DNA of 64,000 nt from Lachnospiraceae bacterium NK4A144 (GTDB taxonomy: Bacteria > Bacillota > Clostridia > Lachnospirales > Lachnospiraceae): positions 106,881-170,880 of the forward strand of contig AUJT01000005.1 of NCBI GenBank assembly GCA_000424365.1, given 5' to 3'. Each line of letters starts with the position of its first letter. Position 1 is the stretch's first letter. The position numbers and the translations under genes are program-made. The notes below the pieces were generated by a model. The model did no database searches and was not told the origin of the DNA. It saw nothing but the letters and a program-made list of their open reading frames with translations. Positions 1 through 7,999 of this stretch are shown piece after piece.

Positions 1-486
1 TACTCTCTGACGGATAGCTGCGGCAAAGAGGAAGTCATAGACTACATTTCCGAATGTACGGAAAAGCGAGTAGCCTTCCAGTCTGGATCCCAGCATAAAT
101 CTTGCGCCGAGTATACAGTCATAGGCTTTATAGAGTTTTTTTTGCAATACAGGCAGGAAATCATGGATATTTCCCTGATCGTCTCCGTGGAGGACGATTA
201 TTTCGTCAAATTTATTTTTTACTGCGTAGCCGAATGCGACTTTATGAGAACCGCCAAGACCGTAGTTGTCTGCATTTCGTAAGAGATGGAGCGGTATTTC
301 AGGATGAGCTTCTGCATAGTCCAGTACTGCCTGCTCTGTGTTATCTGTACTGCGGTTATTTACTACGATCACCTCAGTGATATACTGCATGATCTCAGAG
401 TCGAGCTGCGAGAGGACTCTTTTTATCTGATTTTCGCAGTTGTATGCAGGTATAAATAACAATATTTTGTCTTTTGCTTTGCTCAT
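1..486 (-). CDS. GT2 family glycosyltransferase (3' end cut by window edge)
   Basis: The reading frame begins at ATG 486 and runs off the left edge, so about 162 N-terminal residues are visible. It opens with the typical GT-A nucleotide-sugar binding start (LLFIPAYNCENQI), followed by VVNNRSTDNTEQ and the acidic metal-binding stretch HGDDQGN. It should transfer a sugar from an activated donor at the inner face of the membrane. It is the last visible gene of the pgcA-GT87-GT2-GtrA-esterase unit and starts 15 bp after the esterase stop. The acceptor and sugar cannot be inferred. Confidence 0.85.
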   Translation of the reverse strand, partial: MSKAKDKILLFIPAYNCENQIKRVLSQLDSEIMQYITEVIVVNNRSTDNTEQAVLDYAEAHPEIPLHLLRNADNYGLGGSHKVAFGYAVKNKFDEIIVLHGDDQGNIHDFLPVLQKKLYKAYDCILGARFMLGSRLEGYSLFRTFGNVVYDFLFAAAIRQRV

Positions 487-501
487 CTTTTGCCCCTTTC
501 T

Positions 502-1614
502 TTACAATCCTTCATAAACTATGGGTTCAAACAGCTCGCCTGTGCGATAATCCATGATCTGAGGATCCCGGCGGTTTATTGCGAAGTAAGCCGCGTTTTT
601 GCCTGCGTCTGTACCTACCGCGTTTAAAGCATCCTGATCGTAATGATAGGTATCTGTCATGTGATCTGCACCGAAATTGGAAAAGAGGGTTGATATCAGT
701 ACAAATCTGGGATCTGTCCTGCAAAGTTCCGTCTGCACATCAAGGATCCTTTTATATGCGTCGGGATCGGTATTTGTTGCGCCGATCCGTATCATCAGAA
801 ATTTGTCGATCCCGCAGTAAAACATTTTATTTGAGAATACGTTTATGTCTGAAAGATATTGTTCTGTGGAAACATTTTCTATTACGTCGTTTTCACCCTG
901 TAAAAATACCAGAAACTGGTTTCTCACCTCATACCCGTTTTCCTTGAGCCAGTTTTTGGCATTTAAGTATCTCGTCTTTACATCTTCTCCTACTGCTTCT
1001 GTTGCCCAGTAGGTGGATGGTGTTCCACCCTTTGATGCGGATACTGCGACTACAGGTACACCAGTTTCTTTGTAATATGCGTTTACGAATGCTGTTACGA
1101 GAGTTCCCCTTTTTATGAACATATCGTTCATTATGGGAGTATTTTCATAAAAACCGAAAGGCTCTGTTATAGTATAAAGCTTTGACGGATCTGATACTGA
1201 GCGAAATTCTCCTCCTGCACCCTCTGTGAGCGCAGGCGCTTTTGACGCGTCTCCGCCCCAGCCTGCCATATTGCTCTGTCCTGCAAAAACGATCAGATCT
1301 ACTGAAACCGCCGTAGTCTTATCCTCTGTCTTGATCTCAGTTTCTTCTGCTTCTTCCAGCTTCTTTTTTATCTCAGGTGAAATATTTGCTTTATTTGCAG
1401 ATACCGGTTCCAGCTCCGGATCCGAAACCGCTACGGTTCCCGAGGCGGTTGCGAGGATACTCTCCGGTACTGTTCCGTTTGCACGTGCCTGAACAGATCT
1501 GTGATATTTCTTCACTGCCAAAAACGCAACTATGATAATACAAAGTAAAAGTACAACGGCGCCTAAATATATCACGGGTCTTATTCTATTTTTAACTCTG
1601 CTGACTTTACCCAA
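502..1614 (-). CDS. Membrane-anchored SGNH/sialate O-acetylesterase-like (DUF303/SASA) esterase
   Basis: A 370-residue protein with one N-terminal membrane segment (about residues 14-35), a low-complexity linker rich in Glu, Lys and Thr, and a catalytic domain from about residue 105. The domain opens with FAGQSNMAGWGG, the block I nucleophile-serine motif of the sialate O-acetylesterase/CE6-like family, continues with SASKGGT and QGEND, and has a late DHMTDTYHYD segment that can supply the Asp-His pair. It is expected outside the membrane, removing acetyl (or other acyl) groups from a glycan. It lies inside a glycosyltransferase operon, so tuning acylation of the locus's own polysaccharide is likely. 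The substrate is inferred from context only. Confidence 0.75.
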   Translation of the reverse strand: MGKVSRVKNRIRPVIYLGAVVLLLCIIIVAFLAVKKYHRSVQARANGTVPESILATASGTVAVSDPELEPVSANKANISPEIKKKLEEAEETEIKTEDKTTAVSVDLIVFAGQSNMAGWGGDASKAPALTEGAGGEFRSVSDPSKLYTITEPFGFYENTPIMNDMFIKRGTLVTAFVNAYYKETGVPVVAVSASKGGTPSTYWATEAVGEDVKTRYLNAKNWLKENGYEVRNQFLVFLQGENDVIENVSTEQYLSDINVFSNKMFYCGIDKFLMIRIGATNTDPDAYKRILDVQTELCRTDPRFVLISTLFSNFGADHMTDTYHYDQDALNAVGTDAGKNAAYFAINRRDPQIMDYRTGELFEPIVYEGL

Positions 1615-1629
1615 AAATATTTACCTTAC

Positions 1630-2097
1630 TTAGCTCTTCTTTTCAATAAAGATCTTTCTTGAAATGAAGTTATAAACCATTACTATGCCAGTTGCAAAAA
1701 TCTTTCCAATGAGCTCCTTGAAATCCCAAAGAAGTCCACTTCTTAAGAAAGGTGTGATGTCATAGATCGCAAGTACACCCATGATGATAGCTTCATTAAG
1801 CACAAGACCTATAGCTGAAAGGATTACAAAAATAGTAAACTCAGCCTTTCTGTCCTTGCTTTCGTCACGCTCAAATACATATTTCATGCTTACGATATAA
1901 TTGAACGTAACTGAGATCATGAAACCAAAGAAAGCTGCAATAGCGACAGTCGTCTTTTCTTTTCCAAAAATGAAAATGATCGCAGAATAAACCGCAAAGT
2001 CAATAACGAACGATAATCCGCCTACTACACCAAAACGAAGTATCTGCTGGATAAGTGTAGGTTTCTGTGTTTCTGTTGATTTTAATGACATTTCCAT
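1630..2097 (-). CDS. GtrA family membrane protein
   Basis: A 155-residue protein with four predicted membrane segments and the GtrA-family opening ILRFGVVGGLSFVIDFAVY. Family members are thought to flip or help flip polyprenyl-phosphate-linked sugars across the membrane. It directly follows a dolichyl-phosphate-mannose-synthase-like GT2 and a GT-C-type GT87 protein, which is the composition of a three-component glycosylation system: GT2 loads the lipid, GtrA moves it, GT-C uses it outside. The spacing on either side is short (15 and 42 bp), consistent with one transcript. Confidence 0.85.
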   Translation of the reverse strand: MEMSLKSTETQKPTLIQQILRFGVVGGLSFVIDFAVYSAIIFIFGKEKTTVAIAAFFGFMISVTFNYIVSMKYVFERDESKDRKAEFTIFVILSAIGLVLNEAIIMGVLAIYDITPFLRSGLLWDFKELIGKIFATGIVMVYNFISRKIFIEKKS

Positions 2098-2139
2098 AAA
2101 TTCCTCTTTCTAACTAAAACAAACAGATATGTACCGTCA

Positions 2140-2844
2140 TCACAATACCTTATTCAGGCGAATAAAGTCACGCAGTGCATTTTTTCCGATTCCGAAAATC
2201 CTCTTCATATTGATGGAATTTACTCCACCCTGACGGGGACGGAATGTTATCGGGATGAATCTCAGGTTTTTATTGTGCTTCGTATATGCAACAGTGAGAA
2301 GTACGTTCGTTAAGAAATAGTTCTTTGGAACGTATTTGATCTCACGCTTTAATGTGTCTGCCTTCATGAGACGGAACGGGGTATTTGCATCCTTTACCCA
2401 TACGTGGAAGCACAGGAAGATCACGGTCTTTAATACCTTTGTTACAAATACTCTGGAGCCTCCGTCCTGTCTGTGATTTCTGTAACCGACTATCATGTCA
2501 TAATGACGGCGGCATCTCCAAAATGCCGGAAATTCCTCAGGACGTGTCTGACCATCAGAATCTGTCTGAAATACATAATCAGCCCCCTGCTCCAATGCAT
2601 AATGATAACCGTACAGGATCGTAGGCCCATGTCCGGAGTTTTCCTTATGGAGAGCTACAAGCTGTGGACGCTTTGCTGCCTCTTCCTGAAGCACGCTCCA
2701 TGTACTGTCACGGCTTCCGTCATCGATCACTACCAGACGACTTTCCTCTCCGGTCATGACCACCATAGGATACCATTCTTCGATTACTTCCCTGATAGTT
2801 GCTTCTTCATTGTAAGCAGGGATTACTGCATAAAGCTTATCCAT
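2140..2844 (-). CDS. GT2 glycosyltransferase, polyprenyl-phosphate sugar synthase-like
   Basis: A 234-residue GT-A enzyme. It shows YAVIPAYNEEATI, VVIDDGSRDST and the metal-binding QTDSDGQ motif, and resembles dolichyl-phosphate mannose synthase/GtrB catalytic domains. It lacks the C-terminal membrane helices that many GtrB proteins carry. The likely reaction is transfer of a hexose from a nucleotide donor to polyprenyl phosphate. The neighbouring GtrA (downstream) and GT87 (upstream) would translocate and use the product. Sugar identity is not determinable from sequence. Confidence 0.8.
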   Translation of the reverse strand: MDKLYAVIPAYNEEATIREVIEEWYPMVVMTGEESRLVVIDDGSRDSTWSVLQEEAAKRPQLVALHKENSGHGPTILYGYHYALEQGADYVFQTDSDGQTRPEEFPAFWRCRRHYDMIVGYRNHRQDGGSRVFVTKVLKTVIFLCFHVWVKDANTPFRLMKADTLKREIKYVPKNYFLTNVLLTVAYTKHNKNLRFIPITFRPRQGGVNSINMKRIFGIGKNALRDFIRLNKVL

Positions 2845-2862
2845 GACATTCCCTTTAGACCC

Positions 2863-4125
2863 TTAGCCCCGGGTCACCTTTCTTTCTCTCAGATTGTCTA
2901 CCACGCAGCGAACAAAGCTTGCCAGATAAACGATCATATAACCGTAATAAAGTACTGCTGCTATCATAAGTGCCTTTTCGTTTTCTGAAAAAACTCTCAT
3001 GCCAAAGCTTACCCATATGAGTAAAACACTATATAAAAGTACCAGCTTATCTTTGATAGTTTCAAGCGGCTCTGCATGACCCAGTCCTCTTAACGAAAGA
3101 GTCCCGGATGCAGCTGCCATAAGCACAAAGTAATCATATGACCTGTGATAGGTCATTACAAGACTCACTAAAAGAAGTAGTGAAAAAACTTCTTTATCCA
3201 GTTTTGCCGGAACTACAAACACTGCCGCAAAAAGTACAGCCATCAGTGCTACTGTAATAAGTACAGACCATGATGCACCGCCTGTCAGCGCACCCACGTC
3301 GATAGAACCTTCTCCTGTAAGTGCTGCCGATACCTTTAACGGTTTTATGATCATATCCATAAAAGATTCATTAAGCATTCTTACTGCCACAAATGTACCG
3401 ACCACATGAGGAACAACAGAGATCACAAACTCTTTCCACTTTTTCTTATAAATGAAATACAGTGCAAGCGGGGCTGTAAGTGTATACTTAAAATATGACA
3501 CCGACAAGCAGAGTCCTGATAAAACCGCATAGAAATAAGGGTTTTTCTGCTCCTGCTCTCCCTTTTCGGTGATCCAGACCGCTAAGAGGAAAAACATAAA
3601 CGAAAATAACGTATGCTGTCCTACACCAATCTGATTTCGCCACGGTGTTCCTGCAACCATAATGAGACTTAATAATAAAAACATCTCATTTTTCATCTCT
3701 TTTAAGAAAGTCTTTCTCAAAAGGAAAATGATAAGAGCAGTAAATATGAGATTTAAGATAAGCCACAGCACTTTTGCCGTACCGTATGGCAGAAGAGTTA
3801 ACGGAATGAGTTCATAAAGAAGACTTGGAAACTGATTTGCTTCCATTTTCTGTGGAGCATCTATCGCTCTAAAGGATTCATAAAACTCTCTGATACCATC
3901 CCGTTCCAATGCTCCTGTCGGGCTAAGGCTCTCTGTATAGGGATCTATCCGCATAGCAAGCGCTTTCGCGGCATCCCACTGAAAGTCCTGACTGAAATGC
4001 AGGGCGTTCCTCACGCCCTGCACCACTGAAAGCACCGTCAGCAGAGCCAGCAGCACATACACTGCCCTGCAGAACACTTTCTTTTTATTCAAAGCTTTAT
4101 CCTCATTCTGATTTTCACGCACCAA
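2863..4125 (-). CDS. GT87 (DUF2029) multi-pass glycosyltransferase
   Basis: A 420-residue, strongly hydrophobic protein with about nine or ten membrane segments and a large loop after the first segment (AMRIDPYTESLSPTG, then EANQFPSLLYELIPL). This layout, with the acidic residue after the first segment and the QFPSL-type region, is that of GT87/DUF2029 enzymes, which use polyprenyl-phosphate-mannose-type donors on the outer face of the membrane. Its start overlaps the end of the phosphoglucomutase gene by 11 bp, so the two are probably translationally coupled. Donor and acceptor are unknown. Confidence 0.7.
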   Translation of the reverse strand: MVRENQNEDKALNKKKVFCRAVYVLLALLTVLSVVQGVRNALHFSQDFQWDAAKALAMRIDPYTESLSPTGALERDGIREFYESFRAIDAPQKMEANQFPSLLYELIPLTLLPYGTAKVLWLILNLIFTALIIFLLRKTFLKEMKNEMFLLLSLIMVAGTPWRNQIGVGQHTLFSFMFFLLAVWITEKGEQEQKNPYFYAVLSGLCLSVSYFKYTLTAPLALYFIYKKKWKEFVISVVPHVVGTFVAVRMLNESFMDMIIKPLKVSAALTGEGSIDVGALTGGASWSVLITVALMAVLFAAVFVVPAKLDKEVFSLLLLVSLVMTYHRSYDYFVLMAAASGTLSLRGLGHAEPLETIKDKLVLLYSVLLIWVSFGMRVFSENEKALMIAAVLYYGYMIVYLASFVRCVVDNLRERKVTRG

Positions 4126-5845
4126 GCTTTTTGATAACTTCCTGCTTCAGTTCTTCAAGATTCTTTTCAGATTCTTCAAGGCTGTTTCCCTTTACACCCA
4201 TGTAGAACTTGATCTTCGGCTCTGTACCTGAAGGACGTACACAGCACCAGGAATTATTATCAAGGTCAAAGTACAATACATTCGAGATCGGCAGACCTGT
4301 ACTGCTCTTCTCTCCGTTTGACATGTTTGTTACTTCATCCTTCTGATAGTCACGGAATTCCTTAACGGCAAGACCTGCGATCTCCTTAGGCGGATTATTG
4401 CGGATCCTCTCCATCATATCCTGGATCTCTTTTGCACCATCAACACCCTTGAGTGTTACTGTATGGATTCCTTCTCTGTAATATCCGTACTTTTTGTAGA
4501 TGTTTAACATCTGATCCCATACGGTGATGTTTCGTGTCTTACACCATGCAGCTACTTCAGCAAGACACATTACAGCAACGATAGCATCTTTATCACGTGC
4601 ATGTGTTCCAACGAGGCAGCCATAGGATTCTTCATATCCAAAGACATATTCGTAAGAGTTATTCTCCTCAAACCACTTGATCTGCTCGCCGATGTACTTA
4701 AAGCCTGTAAGCACTTCGATGAGTTTCAGCTTATATTCTTCTGCGATAGGATCTGCCATGTTGCTGGAAACAATAGTCTTTACGAGAGCTCCATTCTTAG
4801 GAAGCTTACCCATCTCAGCAAGTTCGCGGATACGATACTCTGCGATCAGGATACCTGACATATTTCCTGTGAAAGGCATATATTCGCCTGTCGCAGTATC
4901 CTTTGCATAGATACCGAGGCGGTCTGCATCGGGATCTGTAGCCATTACTATGTCAGCATCTTTTTCCTTTGCGAGCTTCAGTGCAAGTGTAAATGCCTTG
5001 GGGTCCTCCGGATTAGGATACTCAAGTGTTGTAAAATCAGGATCCGGCAGTTCCTGCTCTGGAACTACATATACATTTTCAAACCCAAGTTCCTTAAGTA
5101 CTCGTCTTACAGGCACATTACCTGTTCCATGGAACGGTGAATAAACGATCTTTATATCCTTTGCAGCTTTCTCTAAGAGATCCGGATGGATTATGAGTTT
5201 CTTAAGCTCTGCGATATATTTATCATCGATCTCGCTGCCGATCACCTCATAAAGTCCCTGTGCCTTGGCATCTTCAAGATCCATTGTCTTTGCATCACTG
5301 TAGGACTTAACTGCGTCTACTTCACTGATGATATCTTTGTCACGCGGTGCAGTTATCTGTGCGCCATCCTCCCAATAAACCTTATAGCCGTTGTATTCCG
5401 GCGGATTATGGCTGGCTGTGATAACAACGCCTGCTGTGCAGTGAAGTTCACGAAGCGCATAAGAAAGTTCCGGTGTGGGGCGAAGTGAATCAAACACATA
5501 TGCCTTAATGCCATTCGCTGCAAGGCACAGTGCAGTTACATCTGCAAATTCCGGTGACATGCGGCGGCAATCGTAAGCGATCGCTACACCCTTATCCTGT
5601 GTTCCTTCTTTAAGGATGTAATTTGCAAGTCCCTGTGTTGCCTTACGTACGGTGTAGATGTTCATACGGTTTGAACCGGCTCCGATAACACCTCTGAGTC
5701 CACCTGTTCCAAAAGCCAGATCCTTATAAAATCTGTCCTGTATTTCTGCTTCGTTATCTGAAATAGACTTCAGCTCTTTTTTTGTTTCTTCATCAAAATA
5801 CGGATCGTTCATCCAGTATTCGTACTTTTCTTTATAATTATCCAT
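4115..5845 (-). CDS. pgcA: Alpha-phosphoglucomutase / phospho-sugar mutase
   Basis: About 576 residues, matching the long (about 580 aa) Bacillus PgcA type. It interconverts glucose-6-P and glucose-1-P, the substrate for RfbA in the adjacent unit. The phosphoserine loop TASHNPPEYNGYK, the metal loop DPDADRLG, the sugar loop GYEES and the C-terminal phosphate loop RPSGTEPK are all present. I place the start at ATG 5845, 12 nt after GAGGAG. A GTG three codons upstream (5854) is possible but only 3 nt from that site. It is the first gene of its unit; an extended -10 lies at 5908-5916. Confidence 0.9.
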   Translation of the reverse strand: MDNYKEKYEYWMNDPYFDEETKKELKSISDNEAEIQDRFYKDLAFGTGGLRGVIGAGSNRMNIYTVRKATQGLANYILKEGTQDKGVAIAYDCRRMSPEFADVTALCLAANGIKAYVFDSLRPTPELSYALRELHCTAGVVITASHNPPEYNGYKVYWEDGAQITAPRDKDIISEVDAVKSYSDAKTMDLEDAKAQGLYEVIGSEIDDKYIAELKKLIIHPDLLEKAAKDIKIVYSPFHGTGNVPVRRVLKELGFENVYVVPEQELPDPDFTTLEYPNPEDPKAFTLALKLAKEKDADIVMATDPDADRLGIYAKDTATGEYMPFTGNMSGILIAEYRIRELAEMGKLPKNGALVKTIVSSNMADPIAEEYKLKLIEVLTGFKYIGEQIKWFEENNSYEYVFGYEESYGCLVGTHARDKDAIVAVMCLAEVAAWCKTRNITVWDQMLNIYKKYGYYREGIHTVTLKGVDGAKEIQDMMERIRNNPPKEIAGLAVKEFRDYQKDEVTNMSNGEKSSTGLPISNVLYFDLDNNSWCCVRPSGTEPKIKFYMGVKGNSLEESEKNLEELKQEVIKKLGA

Positions 5846-5907
5846 CTTTAACACATACTCCTCTATGTTTGTTGTGTATCCGCCTAATCTTGAATTTAAA
5901 CAGATAC

Positions 5908-5916
5908 ATTATAACA
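5908..5916 (-). promoter_or_regulatory. Extended -10 promoter element upstream of pgcA
   Basis: On the minus strand the sequence reads TGTTATAAT, a perfect -10 hexamer with the TGn extension. It lies about 65 bp upstream of the pgcA start and just beyond the stop of the upstream GT2 gene. No good -35 box is visible, which is acceptable for extended -10 promoters. It suggests pgcA and the genes after it can be transcribed independently of the rfb unit. Confidence 0.5.
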
Positions 5917-5920
5917 CATA

Positions 5921-7999
5921 TCACTGAACCATTGGTGCAGGGCTGGCTTTTAAGGTGTAATTACTGTGATCCAAAGAGAAATTAGGATTGTAGTACGGAT
6001 CACCCTTTTTAAGTACTTCCTTCCACTTGGTGCGGAAATGCTTAGACTCTGCCTCGTAACGTTCAGCCTTTTCTTTATTTGCTCCGTCCGTGTCATCGCC
6101 TCTCGAAACAGATTCATAGTGGAAAAGCTCTGAGAACGGTGTGAATACGTTCAGAAGCCCTTTTTCTCTAAGCTTTAAGCAGAAATCAACGTCATTAAGC
6201 GCAACTGCAAAGCTCTCATCAAAACCGCCTACTGCTTCGTAATCAGCCTTTGATACAAGCATACATGCTCCGGTTACAGCAGTAACATTCTGAGCATAAC
6301 AAAGTCTTCCCATGTATCCCAGATTTTCCTTATAAAGTCTGTAGTGCGTATGACCTGCAGTTCTATGAGCACCGAGACCGATCACGATTCCTGCATGCTG
6401 TATGAGGTAATCCGGATAGTACAATTTACATCCAACGGCACCTACATCTGATCTCTGCGCATACATAAGGAGATTTTCCATCCAGTCACGGGTAATGACC
6501 TCGGTATCATTGTTAAGCAACAGGATATATTCTCCATCAGCCTTTGAAACACCATAGTTTACAAGCTTTGAGAAATTAAAACCTTCCATTTCAGGTGCTG
6601 TCACGATCTTTACCATAGGACAGCTCCTGAGTTCCTCATAACAGCGCTGTGTTTCAGGCTCAGTGCTGCCATTTTCAACTATTACGATCTCGTAATTATC
6701 ATATGATGATCTTGAAATAATTGATTCTGTGCAGCGCTTAAGGTCTTCCGCATGATCCTTTGAAGGGATCACGATACTGATCTTTGGATGAGAAGTAAGC
6801 TCATATCTGATACGGAATATAGTTGCAAATGCCTTTGTGCTCTCAATCTCAAAATTCTTAAAACCACAGCCTGTAAGGTGAGCTGCAACTGCTCCCTTTG
6901 CTGCATTTATGGCATAAGTCTTTGTATTGATGTCAGAAGCTGTAGAACCTGCATGGCTTCTCCAGTAATAAAGGATCCTAGGGACATGATAGATCTTATT
7001 TGCCGCAGCAGTAAGACGAAGGATCATGTCATGATCCTGACTTCCGTCAAATTCGCTCCTGAATCTTCCTACCTTATCAGAAAGTTCCTTCTTAAATACC
7101 GAGAAGTGGCAGATATAGTTATTTGCCCTGAGATTATCAATAGCAAAATCCGGCTTAAAGTGAAGTGTCACCATGTTATCTATGCTGTTTCCGGTAAAGG
7201 TCGCCTCATCGCAATAGATAAAATCCGGATGCTCTTTTTCAATGACCTTCATATATTCGAAAAGAACGGAAGGATGAAGCAGATCATCATGGTCAAATAA
7301 ACCGATAAAATCACCGTGAGCTATATCAAAGCAGACATTGGTGTTTCCGGAAATACCCAGATTTTTCTCAATCTTTTTATACTGGATCCTCTGTCTTCCG
7401 TCAGGGCTTACGGCCTTGTCCTTTGCAATATATTCATCAACGATTTCTTTTACATACTTATGCTCATCATCAGAACCGTCTGCAAGACAAAGTTCCCATC
7501 CACCATAGGTCTGGTTTGTAACACTTTCGATCATCTCACGAAGGAATTTCTCGGGAGTATTGTAAAGAGGAACGAGAATACTGAAAACATGCTTTTCTTT
7601 GAAAGAAGTATTCTCCTCTTTTTTTCTCTGCTCTTCATTAGGAAAGCTCAGTGTTCCATGGTAACGGTAAGCATTTCTCTCTATCCTCTTGCTCTTAAGC
7701 TTTCTAATAACTTCGCTTATGCTGCCAAGGCGCTTTACACGCACGATCACAGCGAGGCTCTTGGCATAGATCGTACGAAAGGGCTTTATGATCTTAAAAA
7801 GCTTACTGCGCTTAAGTGTATCGATCTTCCCCTTCATCTCAGCATTATCTGCTTCGCACTCAACGAGCTCACGTGTGAGCTTTTCATTTTTCTTTTTTTC
7901 GTCTTCGTAGAGTTTCTTATAGTATTCTGCCAGATCTCCGACATTATTCTGTGTCTTGTCTTTATTATTTTCCATTTCTTTCAGCATCCTGTCTATCAT
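5921..7999 (-). CDS. Dual-domain GT2 glycosyltransferase with N-terminal coiled coil
   Basis: A protein of 692 residues. The first 70 or so are a charged coiled coil (EYYKKLYEDEKKKNEKLTREL). Then come two GT-A domains: one from about residue 135 (VFSILVPLYNTPEKFL, later GLFDHDDLLHP) and one from about residue 415 (ISIVIPSKDHAEDL, later LLNNDTEV). Two such domains in one chain usually make a two-step or polymerising enzyme of rhamnan or teichoic-type glycans. I take the ATG at 7999 because it forms an ATGA overlap with the stop of the preceding gene. The frame stays open 10 codons further upstream. Last gene of the rfb/ABC-export unit. Confidence 0.85.
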   Translation of the reverse strand: MIDRMLKEMENNKDKTQNNVGDLAEYYKKLYEDEKKKNEKLTRELVECEADNAEMKGKIDTLKRSKLFKIIKPFRTIYAKSLAVIVRVKRLGSISEVIRKLKSKRIERNAYRYHGTLSFPNEEQRKKEENTSFKEKHVFSILVPLYNTPEKFLREMIESVTNQTYGGWELCLADGSDDEHKYVKEIVDEYIAKDKAVSPDGRQRIQYKKIEKNLGISGNTNVCFDIAHGDFIGLFDHDDLLHPSVLFEYMKVIEKEHPDFIYCDEATFTGNSIDNMVTLHFKPDFAIDNLRANNYICHFSVFKKELSDKVGRFRSEFDGSQDHDMILRLTAAANKIYHVPRILYYWRSHAGSTASDINTKTYAINAAKGAVAAHLTGCGFKNFEIESTKAFATIFRIRYELTSHPKISIVIPSKDHAEDLKRCTESIISRSSYDNYEIVIVENGSTEPETQRCYEELRSCPMVKIVTAPEMEGFNFSKLVNYGVSKADGEYILLLNNDTEVITRDWMENLLMYAQRSDVGAVGCKLYYPDYLIQHAGIVIGLGAHRTAGHTHYRLYKENLGYMGRLCYAQNVTAVTGACMLVSKADYEAVGGFDESFAVALNDVDFCLKLREKGLLNVFTPFSELFHYESVSRGDDTDGANKEKAERYEAESKHFRTKWKEVLKKGDPYYNPNFSLDHSNYTLKASPAPMVQ

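Noticed and set aside
502..947. Overlapping frames on both strands inside the esterase gene
   Set aside because: They are short, lack ribosome sites and lie wholly within the esterase, whose motifs and codon pattern are convincing.
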